Shown: one piece after another, positions 47,403 to 57,782 of the stretch
How positions within the stretch are numbered: position 1 is the first letter of the stretch
How the letters are laid out: every line of letters begins with the position of its first letter
NCBI GenBank assembly: GCA_038049695.1
Contig: CP142460.1
Span: forward strand, 40,408,501 to 40,472,500
Direction: 5' to 3'
Source: Cinnamomum chago
Taxonomy: Eukaryota; Streptophyta; Magnoliopsida; Laurales; Lauraceae
DNA length: 64,000 nucleotides
Notes under the pieces: generated by a model
Told to the model about the DNA's origin: nothing
Database searches by the model: none
Seen by the model: the letters and a program-made list of their open reading frames with translations, nothing else
Translations under genes and position numbers: made by a program

Positions 47403-47545
47403 AGAGCAATAACTAGGCCCTGATCTCAGTCACTCGAGGTGAGGAGAAACAGGGGATCTCATATAAATACATATACTAGGCACTGATCTCAGTCACTCGA
47501 GGTGAGGAGAAACAGTGGATCTCATGAATGCATATACATATACTA
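47403..47545. repeat. 63 bp tandem duplication
   Basis: ctgatctcagtcactcgagg, then gaggagaaacag.ggatctcat, occurs twice in a row about 63 bp apart. Confidence 0.8.
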
Positions 47546-47550
47546 TACAT

Positions 47551-47695
47551 GACCACGGTAGCGAGCCGGGCATCGGGGACCACAGTAGCAATCTGCGGTA
47601 TCGGGACAAGACCACGGTAATAACCGGGTATCGGGACGGGACCACGGTAATAACCGGGTATCGGGACAGGACCACGGTAATAACCGGGTAGCGGG
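47551..47695. repeat. 30 bp minisatellite, five units
   Basis: gaccacggta(ataa/gcga)ccgggtatcggg repeated at 47551, 47578, 47610, 47640 and 47670. Two units occur in the second copy of the duplicated block (49267-49325), and a single matching ctaccgtggtcccg is found in the element 1 LTR near 23077-23090. Confidence 0.85.
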
Positions 47696-48649
47696 ATCCA
47701 AGCTGCAGCTGGCGGGACAAGAGGGGGATCTCCAAGTCGGTGGATCAGACCAACAAGGTTATCCAAGCTTAGTGGTGCCGACTCATAGGTCAAATACAAT
47801 CGAGACAATGCAAGTAAATCAAGTACAAATACATAATCAAACGGGCAAGACGGGGGTGCTCAAGGGCACACTAACATATCATGTGGTGCAATGCACTTCG
47901 GGACAATAACTGTTACCAGAGTAACTTCAATGCTTTCTGGAAACAAGTCATGTGATGCAAATCTCGGGAAAAGAGGTGAAACAATGAACTATAACAATTT
48001 CGGGAAAAGTATTAATTTCAAGATCTATTTAAGTGAATAGGGGTCCCGTATGTCGATTATAATCATTACTTGGTACTCCTTGAGTTTGAAGACATTCCGG
48101 GCTCCTTATGCACTTTTACTATTTCCAAAACTTAAAATGAGCTTATGGGTAGTACTAGATGTTACAATAGCAAGAATCAAGATTATAAACGGTCCATCCT
48201 AGGCATGACATTAATCCGGAAACATCGAGCAACCGATTCAGTCATCGAAAGGAATAGAATTAGCGATAACCAAGGAAATAGACTTGTGTTTAGATATAAA
48301 GAAGATATCGCGTCGTTCCATCCCGTTCAAGATTGAAATGGATTGAACTTCGATGCAACCGAATCAACCTTGAGGAGTGTCGGCTCACGACATCTCACAC
48401 ATAGTCCAAACAGTCCAAAAAGGGTAGTCAGGGTCCCACATAAAACCAAGAATTAGTGTCTAATCAATACCATTCTTTTCTTTTAGTTCCCTAGTCTTAG
48501 AGACCTTAGATTAGGGTACAATTGGTCTTAACACTAAGGTATACACCCCTAGGACTCATAGAAGGCCCAAAGGTTTCCAAAAAAAGCAAGTATCAAATTT
48601 CACTGGACTCAAACTGAGTCCTCCGATCGATCGATCGGATATTTAACAT

Positions 48650-50070
48650 ATCCCTAGGTTTCAAGTAAGGATATTTAACATATCGGGTATTCATTTAAAA
48701 CAGGTATAAACATAGGAATCTGGCAAAACACGTGTCATTTAAAACATATTTCAAAGCATGGATATTTAACAATTCGGGTATTCATTTAAAACATGTGTAA
48801 ACCTAGGGATCTGACAAACCAAATGTCATTTAAAACAAAGCACGGATATTTAACAATTCGGGTATTCATTTAAAACATGTGTAATCATATAAATCTAGCA
48901 AAACCATTGATCGTTTGAAACATATGTAAAAGCTTGGGTATTCACCCAACCGATATTCATTTAAAACATGTGTGTGTACAAAGAACAGAAAACAATATAA
49001 TAATAATAACTAAATTCACCTTGGAGAATATTAACACTTGTTTAAATAATAACTTTCGTAAAGGAAATGAATCATTTATCGGAAACAAATAAGCAATATA
49101 AAACATGTCGGGTATCCAAGGAATCGGGAACTGGCAAGATGGCAATCACAAAAAGCTAAGTCCTCTATCACCGAAGTGACAAGAGTAAAACGGGACGTTG
49201 GTCTCAGTCACACAAGGTGAGGAGACTCAATGCAAATCATATATACAATATAAATATACGGGAACGGGACCACGGTAGCGAACCGGGTATCGGGACGGGA
49301 CCACGGTAATAACCGGGTTTCGAGATCCAAACTGCAGCTGGCGGGACGGGAGGGGATCTCCAAGTCAGTGGATCAGACTGACAAGGTTATCCAAGCTTAG
49401 TGATGCCGACTCATAGGTCAAATAACAAATCGAGACATATGCAAGCAAATCAAGTACAATAAATAAACGAGCAAGACGGGGGTGCTCAAAGGCACACTAT
49501 CGTTTCATGTCGGGCAATACATTTCGGGACAAATAACTGTTACTAGTGTAACTTCAATGCTTTCGGGAAAACAAGTCATGTGGTGCAAATCTTGGAAATG
49601 AGGTGAAACAATGAACTATTACAATTTCGGGTAAAAATATCGGTTTCAAGATTTATTTAAGTGAATAGGGGTCCCGTATGTCGATTATAGTAATAACTTG
49701 GTACTCCTTGAGTTTGAAGACATTCCGGGCTCCTTATGCACTTTACGATTTTCAAAACTTTACATGAGCTTATGGATAGTACTAGATGCTATGATAGAAA
49801 AATCCAACTATAAACAGTCCATCCTAGGCATGACGTTAATCCGGAAGCATCGAGCAACCTACTCAGTCACCGAAAGGGATAGGATTCACGATAACCAAGG
49901 AAATAGACTTTGCGTTTAGATATAAGGAAGATATCGCGTCGTCCCATACCGTTCAAGATTGCAATGGATTTGAACTTCGATGCCCCTGAACCAACTGTGA
50001 GGAGTGTCGGCTCAAGACATCCTCACACATAGTCCAATCAGTTCAAAAAGGGTAGCCAAGGTCCCACCTA
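48650..50070. repeat. second copy of the large internal duplication in the LTR-like block
   Basis: Matches 46650-48420 along its length (for example gaataggggtcccgtatgtc at about 48038 and 49665, and gtcggctca.gacatc at 48380 and 50010), offset 1.62-1.78 kb. Confidence 0.85.
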
Positions 50071-50109
50071 AACCAAACCAAAACAGGGTGAAATTTTCCA
50101 CTCAGCAGG

Positions 50110-50180
50110 GATTTCCCAGTTGGGCCGATCGACCTGGCCCAAGCCCGGTCGACCGGCCATGGGTAGGTCGACCGGCGGTT
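50110..50180. repeat. ggtcgaccgg palindrome cluster
   Basis: ggccgatcgacctggcc, cggtcgaccggcc and ggtcgaccggcgg lie within 70 bp, in the LTR-like block. Confidence 0.8.
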
Positions 50181-51248
50181 GTAACTTTTATTTGGTGCCT
50201 GACTTTTCGTCAGTGCACTGCGGAACAGAACCCAGGTTCTGTTCTGCAGTGGCCTTGGTCCTCCTTCCTTCCCCTCCTTTCCAACACTTAAACAACTATC
50301 ATTTTTCTTCAACAATCACTTAAAAACCCTCATCAAAACTCCATTGAAAATCAAATCTAAACACCTCCTTCTTCCCATTTAACACCAAACAAAAGGGAAG
50401 AATCCCCAATATACACTAAGGTCCATTTGAGCCAAAACTCTAGAGATAAACAAAGACTATTGATCACATTTCCATAACAATAGGTGATTTGGCACAACTC
50501 TTTAAATGAGCATCTTGTTTCAAATCAATGCAACTAATGAACATAAACATGAATGGCCAAAACCAACCCCATTCCTTATAAAACCATATGAACAAACTTT
50601 GACCAAATGAAATGCATACATTTCCAAGAGATTTAACAAGAGAGAAACAACCATTAATATGCATTTTCGAAATCAATAGAAATGTGGCAAGAAACATATG
50701 TGAAAACATATATCAAATTATCAAGAACAAGTAATAACATTTAGGATTTCTCATAAAACTTTGATAACATTCAAACCATCCATTCATCCACTTGCCTTGG
50801 GTTCCAATAAGCTAAACCAAGCCTCTAACCACCTCTTAAGCTCAAGATCAACAATCTCTACAAAAATCCCCAAAACAAACCCTAAAATGGGTTAAACAAA
50901 GGAAGACAAGGAATGGGCTCAAACCCAACTAGAAAATAGAACCTAAGGGAAAGCCATTGCACATCAAAGGAAAATGGGAAGGAGTCCTTACCTCTAGAGT
51001 CATGAATCAACAAGAAGAAGCTTGCAATAGGGGCTGCCCACCTTGGTTTCCCACGAAAATGATGTCAAACAAGAGAGGAGGTGAAGGGGAAGAAGTTGCC
51101 GGAGTTCCCTCGTTGGATTGGTGGCTTGGAGGCTCCATTAGAGCAAGAGAAATGGAAGAAAAGAAGAAGAATGGCTGCTGGTACTGTAGCTGGAGAGTTG
51201 CAGTCGATGGAGAGTGGAAAATGAGGGAGAAAGAGAGGGTGGAGTCAT

Positions 51249-51260
51249 CTTTTATAATGG
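51249..51260 (-). promoter_or_regulatory. LTR TATA box, minus strand
   Basis: ccattataaaag on the minus strand, about 515 bp from the LTR-like start, as in element 1. Confidence 0.6.
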
Positions 51261-51770
51261 GTGGGTGTGGGCCCTACTACACTTAAAACTTGCCAAGGGT
51301 AAAACATCTATTTGTGGGCCTCGGATGCGATCGACGAAGAAGAGAAAAATACTTCTCATAAAATCTAGTTTTCAAAAAGTATAATTTTGACATGGTTCTG
51401 AGATCTTGAAATTTGGGTCCAGATTCAATGTGAAAAGACCGATTTTGCCCTCCAGGCTGGAAAAACTGATTTTCGGAGCTTCAAATGGGTACGGAGTGAA
51501 CACGAAAGTTGTAGAGGTTAACAAAATAAGTCAAATGAGGCTAAAACAAGAATTATCAGGAATTTCAAATAATCTCCCAATCTCGCGCAAAGTCACTAAA
51601 AGAACCCTCAAAGGGTCCCACTAATCACAAAGGCACTCAAAATTCCCCAAAACTAGAGAAAAACCATTCCAACTCACAAACTCAACCCAACAAACACTAA
51701 TCCCAATAAAAGAAACTAATCCACAAATAAAACAACACTAATCTAGGAAATTAAGGGTCGGGTTCTCACA

Positions 51771-52668
51771 CAGAGACAGCAGGTTTGTTTCAAAGTTTTG
51801 GAAAACTCTTCACGAGTCTATGGGTACCAAACTCCAGTTCAGCACGGCATATCATCCTCAGACAGATGGTCTGTCAGAGAGGACGATACAGACTCTCGAA
51901 GACATGTTGCGTGCTTGTGTATTGGATTTCAAGGTTCAATGGGATGAGTGCTTACCGCTTTGTGAATTTGCGTATAACAATAGTTACCACTCTAGCATCG
52001 GTATGGCACCTTTCGAGGCACTTTATGGTAGAAGATGCAGAACTCCGGTTTGCTGGGAAGAAGTCAGTGAGCGTAGTTTTCATGGACCGACGGTAGTTGG
52101 AGAGACAAGTGATAAGGTCAAACTGATTCAGGAGCGTTTGAAGATCGCCCGAAGTAGGCAGAAGAGTTATGCAAATACTCGCCGAAGAGAATTGCAGTTT
52201 CAGGTGGGTGACAAAGTGTTCTTGAAGATCCCACCAGTTAGAGGAACTTTGAGATTCGGACAGAAGGGCAAATTGTCTAAAAGGTTTATTGGTCCGTATG
52301 AAATTTTGAACAAGATTGGGGATGTCGCTTATAGACTTGCATTACCGCCGGAACTCTCCGGGGTACACAATGTATTTCATGTTTCTATGCTCAAGAAATA
52401 TGTTTCTAGTCCTTCACACATTCTACAGCACGAACCTTTGGAGATTCGGGAAGATGCCTCGTATGTGGAAAAGCCGATCAGGATCATCGATACCAAAGAG
52501 CAAGAATTGAGGAATCGGACTATTCATTGGGTCAAGGTACTTTGGGAAAATCACGAGCCAAAAGAAGCCACCTGGGAATTGAGAGAGCAAGTGCAGAGGA
52601 GGTATCCACAGCTTTTACCAGAGGTAAATGTTTGTTTTATTTCGTGGACCAAATATCCTAAGGGGTGA
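51771..52668 (+). pseudogene. integrase core and chromodomain region of gypsy element 3
   Basis: Starts inside the integrase core and reads LQFSTAYHPQTDGLSERTIQ, NNSYHSSIGMAPFEALYGRR, FGQKGKLSKRFIGPYEILNK and IRIIDTKEQELRNRTIHWVK, ending with the chromodomain (WENHEPKEATWELREQVQRR). The C-terminal part is well preserved. It abuts a purine tract (aaggggtgaagga, 52660-52672) and the 3' LTR. Confidence 0.85.
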
Positions 52669-52672
52669 AGGA

Positions 52673-55624
52673 TGTTAGACCCCGACCCAGACCAATTTGA
52701 TTAGTATACGGTTAGTGTGTGTTTAGTCCTAAGTTGGTTTAGTAATCGTTGGGTTAGAAATAATTAGTTTAGTCCTGAATATAGCTTTGGGAATTTTGAG
52801 AACGTTTAGTACTAGTCAGACACACTCAGGAAGGCCTGAGTGCATGTGTAAGTTTGGGAGGATCGTATCGGTTTTCGTGTATTTGTAATTTTGATTTCAT
52901 TTTAATGATTTTTCTATGTCTTATAACTTTTGTTTTCAGCCCATTCATGTTTGAAGCCCAAAAACTCAAGTTCTGGCCCAAAAAGGGTAAAGTGGTCTTT
53001 TATAAACAAATCTGGACATAAATTTCGAGACCTCAAAACCATGTCAAAAATATACTTTTTGGAAACTAGATATTTCGAGGATCGTTTTATCATTCTTCGT
53101 CGAGTTCATTCGAGGCCCGCAAGATCATATTTTTGTCAATACAAGGTTCAAGTTTATTGGGTCCCATTTGCAAGTGCTTTAAGTCAACTCTCCTTATCTT
53201 TCACTCTTTTCATTCTCTCAACCCAAACCCTAGAGCAACCAAGAGGACCTTTTCCTTTCAACTTTGTCCTCTTGAAAGATCAAGCTAGAAGACCTCAAAG
53301 AGAATTCCAAGACCATCATCTCCTTCCTCTCATCTCAAGCTTTCTTTTGATGTCCTTTTCTTGAAAGTTAGAAGTGAGCAAGCTCTCCATTTGTCTTCAT
53401 TTCTCTTGTTTGACCTTTTCTAGGTAAGAGCTTCAACCCATACCTTTCATGTAGTCCTTTTAGTTCCTTAAAATCTTGTTTTTCATGTTACAAACCCTTT
53501 TGGTAAAATGGGTTTCTTGTTTTCAAGATTGAGTGAGTTTTTGTGTGGTTTTCATGGGTTTTTGTAGTTCTTTGGATTGGCTTGAGTGAAGTGCTTGAAG
53601 AGGTTTGTGGCATCTTTGACAAAGGCAAGTAACCAATCTAGGATGGATGTTAGCATATGTGCATTGCATTTGTTTCCCTTGCACTCTTCTCATTCATTGA
53701 AAATTTGGGGATTTTGTTTTGATTGGAGAATGGGATTTTAATGTCTCAAATTGTGTTTTGAAATGTGTGTTTTACCCTTGGAGAGCATGGAGGCTCAGGG
53801 AGTGCAGGTGGGATGAGAAACAAGAAGAAGGGAAGAAGAAAACGTGAAAAATCTGAACTCAGCTGCATTTCCCGTGCAGTAGCGGTCAGCCGCTGGCCAG
53901 CTGGCGGCTAGCCGAAATCCCCATTTCGGTTAACCGCGAGTTGACCGAGCTCGGCGGTTCCCTTTCCAGAAGCTAGCATTTCGACAGTGGGTTTCGGTCA
54001 GCTTGACGGTTAGCTAGCGGCTAGCCGCCATACCCCATTTCGGCTAACCGCTGGCCAACCGCACGTTTCGGCTCCTTTCCCCGAGAGCTAAGTTTCAGAC
54101 CGAGGTCCCAGTGGTCAGCCCTACGGTCAGCTTACGGCTAGCCGCCGGGTTGCATCTCGGCTAACCGTAAGCCGACCGAAGTCAGTTCGGTTTCTTTTCC
54201 AGAGAGTTGCGATTGGACCTGGATTTCCAGCGGCCAGCTGGCAGCTAGCCGCCAGATCCTAGTTTGGCTAGCCGACACCCGACCGTGAGGTGACCGAAAT
54301 TGACAAATTGCCTGTTTCGAACAGTATTGCAAGAAAGAAAACTAGAACATGTTAAGTGACCTTTAGCCTGATATTGTGCACTCGAAACCCGAGATGTCTT
54401 TTAACTTCCGGGGCACCAATTCTGTTTTTAATTCCAACATCTGGGCTTCGGTTACATAATGACCATCCAAAGGTCCTTGCATGTGCTTGATAGGCTTTAT
54501 GTTCGTACTTTGGTTTTGATATAATGAAGATCATCGTATACTCGTTTTGAAGTTTAAGTACAAGCTCATTTTGAAGATGTGTTTCAAGGAAAAGGGGTCA
54601 CTTCCTAAGCGTGTTATGCATATTAATTATGCCTCTTGCTAGTCGTGTTCGTCGTGTTTTGATAAGTAACTTTCTCCATTTTATCTCGACATGTTTTGAT
54701 AGTGGTTCGCGTGTTTTGTGCATTCATGAATTAAGTGAACACCACTGAGCTTGGATTGCCCTTTCAGTTTGATCAACTGTCTGGGGGTCCTTAAACATGT
54801 GGACTGTCTGCAAACTGGTCGTGTATTTATTACACATCGTGCGTGTCCGGTTCCGCGGCCGGAAATCCCCGTATATGTGGGAATCGTGTCATGATTATAT
54901 TATGTATATCGTGCTTGTCGTGCGTGCTTGCTCTTTTCATTATATATGATAGAGAAAGGATGGGCTCTTTGTGGATTGTAACTATTCATGCTATAATAAG
55001 TAATCATGCTAGTTTTGCTCGTGTTTTGTCATGTAACTGTTTACAATTCAGCAAAACGTCTTTACATGTTTCTTTAGCACTTTCTACTCTATGCTCATGC
55101 CTAAATTGATTACCTGCCAAACCGTTGTGTTTGACCCATGTTTGTTGGTGCCCAGGTGCAGGAGACGTTGCCTTTGAGGAGGAGCGTCAGGAGGAGGCTC
55201 TTGAGCCACCCCCAGTGAGAGAGTGGCAGCCCGACGATGTCAATTAGACGTCGGGCTGGTTCGTAAGTTTCGCCACTTTTGTCATGGGGATTTTTTTATT
55301 ATTTTGAGAATTGTATTGGCCTGTGTTGGCCTCTTATGGGATGTAACAAAAACTTAACTTACTTTGTGTAGTCTCGTAACTTGAATTATGATGGGATTGC
55401 CTTGTTAACTCCTTTCTTTTGATACTATGTCTTGTTATCAATTGTCATATCACTTAAAAGTTTATTGGTGCTTATTCTGATGTGATTTGGTACACACTTC
55501 CGCAAACTTGATCATGTGAGATAGATTCCGCGTGTCTAGGGAATCCTCACCGCGGGAACCTGTGGGAAAACATAACAATGTAACAACATGTCGCGGGCCC
55601 GGAATCCGTTCCGGGGTCGCGACA
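52673..55624 (+). repeat. 3' LTR of gypsy element 3
   Basis: 2952 bp, near-identical to 41049-43952, with the same ggctagccg/ggttaaccg cluster at 53880-54290. Confidence 0.92.
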
Positions 55625-55629
55625 CTCCC
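55625..55629 (+). repeat. 5 bp target-site duplication, right (ctccc)
   Basis: Matches 41044-41048. Confidence 0.88.
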
Positions 55630-56500
55630 CATGGTGAGACACTAGGTTTAATAAAACCTTTGTCCAGCAAATATTGTATTTACTTATTCAGCTCATGCAA
55701 TTCTGATGGTGTCATTCTATATGGTGCCCGAGATATAGGTGCAGTACCCGGCATAAGTTCTGTAGTGAAGTCTACTTCCCTTGCTGGAGGCAGACCTAGC
55801 ACTTCCTTTGGAAACATGCCTGAAAATTCACAGACTACTGGAATACTTTCCAACTCCTTTCTTGGCTTCTTTTCAGTAATGAATGCAATGTAGCCTTCAC
55901 AATCACTTCGCATCGTACGTTCAGCCTTCAGTGCTGAAACAAGCCTTGTATCAAATTTCTTTTGAACTCCTTCAAATAATACACTGCCATTGGCTTCATC
56001 CACTTTAAAAGTAATGATTTTGCAAAAACAATCCAAACAAGCCCTGTACTTCGCAAGTCTCATGCCAAAAATTACATCAAAATCATTCATGGCCAACACT
56101 ACTAAATCTGCTGGCATGGACACCTCACCAATTTTAACACTACATTGGGGTACATACAATTCACATACTACTTTTCTTCCCAATAGAGTAGTTACTGTAA
56201 AATTATACGACAACAGCATAATTTGTTTTTACATGTCACAAACAAATGGAGGTGCTAGAAATAAATAAGTAGATCCAGAGTCAAACAAAGCAACCACTGG
56301 TCGATTATCTACAAGTATTGTACCTTCCACGACATTGGCTGTAGTCTCAACTTGTTCTCTATTCACATCATAAGTTTGCCCTGGTACTTGTGGCCTATTT
56401 TGCTGTTGTTGCTGCCGTGGTTGTTGTCTCTGACGTTGCTACCATTGACGCTACTGCTGTTGTTGTTGTGGAGGAGCAAGAACTGTTGGAGGCTTTTGCT
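55630..56500 (-). pseudogene. protease region of gypsy element 2
   Basis: Minus-strand text with VPQCSVKIGEVSMPADLVVL, MNDFDVIFGM and the GLPPAREVDFTTELMPGTAP lead into reverse transcriptase, which continues on the far side of element 3 at 41043. Confidence 0.82.
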
Positions 56501-57583
56501 ATAGAACTCGGTTATCTCTTCTAGCTATAGGACATTAAGCCAACTTGTGTTCCATTGAGCCACAAGCCAAACATGCCCCAGTGTTTCTTCAACAAGCTTC
56601 AATCTTGTGAGCTTTCCCACAAGTCTCACAAACTGATTTAGTTTCAGCTCAAGCAACATTCTTTTGTTTCTTATTCTTGAATTGTTCTCCATTTTTAAAC
56701 CATGAGCTTCCACTCCTCTTTGCACTAGAGTTCATGGCTAATTCTTCTTCAGCAACATAAGTCTTATCAACTCATCAAACAGCATAGGCTTCTGACCTAC
56801 CATAACCATTTTCTTGTACGCTGGGTTCAAACCATTAATGAACCCATTTACTTTCTTTGCTTTAGTATCAATTAGGTCTGTGGCATATTTGGACAGCTAC
56901 AAAAATGTATGCACATATACTGCTACAGTCATCTGCCCTTGTTTCAAATTTAAAAATTCGAATTCCTTTCTTTGTTGCACATTCTCAGGCATAAAATTTC
57001 TTTCAAATTGTTTTCTAAAACTCTCCCAAATTGTGGCTGCAGGTGTCGCTATAATTGTGCCTTTAATACTCTTCCACCAAACTTTTGCTACTCCTCGTAG
57101 CATGGAAGAAGCAAGTAACACATGTTGCTTCTGTGTGCAATCTATGGTATCAAACACATCCTCAATGTGTTGAATCCATTCATCAGCCAATAGCACATCT
57201 TCTGTGCCATGAAACTCTATAGTTCCTATCTTCCTAAACTGTTCATACAGAACATTATGATCTTTCTCTTTAGATTGTACTACCACCTAAGTCTCAACGT
57301 TATGATGTTGTTGGACTTGTGGTATCTGAGAAGCTTACATCTGAGAATGCATTTGAGTCTGCAATTGAATCTGGACTTGAAACATGGCAGTGATCTGCGA
57401 TTGCATACTCAATTGTGCCTCATGGCTTTTAGCCATCTGCTCTATAATAGCAGCAAACTTAGCATCATTATTTGGAGTAGGAGTTATGGGTGTAGGACCT
57501 TCATTCTCACTAACAACATACTCAGGGTTGTCGTTCCCATTGCCACTGCTGCCTGAACCAGATGCCATTATGAAAAAAAACAC
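56501..57583 (-). pseudogene. gag region of gypsy element 2
   Basis: Minus-strand start MASGSGSSGNGNDNPEYVVS, Gln-rich helical stretch, capsid-like core (YEQFRKIGTIEFHGTEDVLL, HVLLASSMLRGVAKVWWKSI, FLNLKQGQMTVAVYVHTF) and remnants of a Cys-containing knuckle. Decayed. Confidence 0.82.
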
Positions 57584-57758
57584 AGAAAGATAAGATATAT
57601 ATCTTTATACTTCCACCACATATAGTGAAAGCAAATCGCATTCAGTGAAAGCAATAAATCACAAATCCAAATGTAGGATTTGATTCACAACTCAACGTTT
57701 CCTCACCGTGTCCTTTCGCTTTCTAAGGATTTTAATTTTTTTTTAACGCTTTCACCTC

Positions 57759-57770
57759 GCTTTGATATCC
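57759..57770 (-). other. primer binding site-like sequence
   Basis: Minus-strand ggatatcaaagc near the 5' LTR of element 2, a degenerate tRNA-Met-type site. Confidence 0.5.
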
Positions 57771-57782
57771 TAACAATAAGTA

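Larger units (their letters stand above)
45995..51770 (-). mobile_element. 5.8 kb LTR-like block inside gypsy element 3, minus orientation
   Basis: Plus-strand ends TGTCACGCCCCCGAACCG and GGTTCTCACA. On the minus strand it begins TGTGAGAACCCGACCC and ends GGGGGCGTGACA, like the Tekay LTRs of elements 1 and 3, with a TATA box at 51249-51260 about 515 bp in. There is no gag or pol. It is about twice the usual LTR length, because a stretch of about 1.5 kb is present twice (46650-48420 and 48650-50070) and contains minisatellites. No target duplication is seen, so it may have formed by recombination between two insertions. Confidence 0.7.
41049..55624 (+). mobile_element. gypsy element 3, Tekay/Del-like chromovirus, nested in element 2, broken
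   Basis: 5' LTR 41049-43952, primer site, gag, zinc knuckles, protease, then a large LTR-like block (45995-51770) in place of the middle of pol, then integrase core, chromodomain and 3' LTR 52673-55624, with exact duplication ctccc. The LTRs are very alike (about 2-3% different by eye), so this is the youngest of the three chromoviruses. Coding parts that are present are well preserved, but the element as a whole is broken. Confidence 0.93.

Noticed and set aside
47403-47700. Possible CRISPR-like array
   Set aside because: Units are contiguous 30 bp and 63 bp tandem copies without unique spacers, in a plant retrotransposon LTR.
47476-47808. Minus-strand frame with a periodic GYYRGPVPIP-like peptide
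   Set aside because: Direct translation of the 30 bp minisatellite in an LTR-like block, without a start context or neighbouring coding.
50957-51286. 109-residue plus-strand frame
   Set aside because: Runs against the orientation of the LTR-like block over its CT-rich leader and TATA box; no family resemblance.
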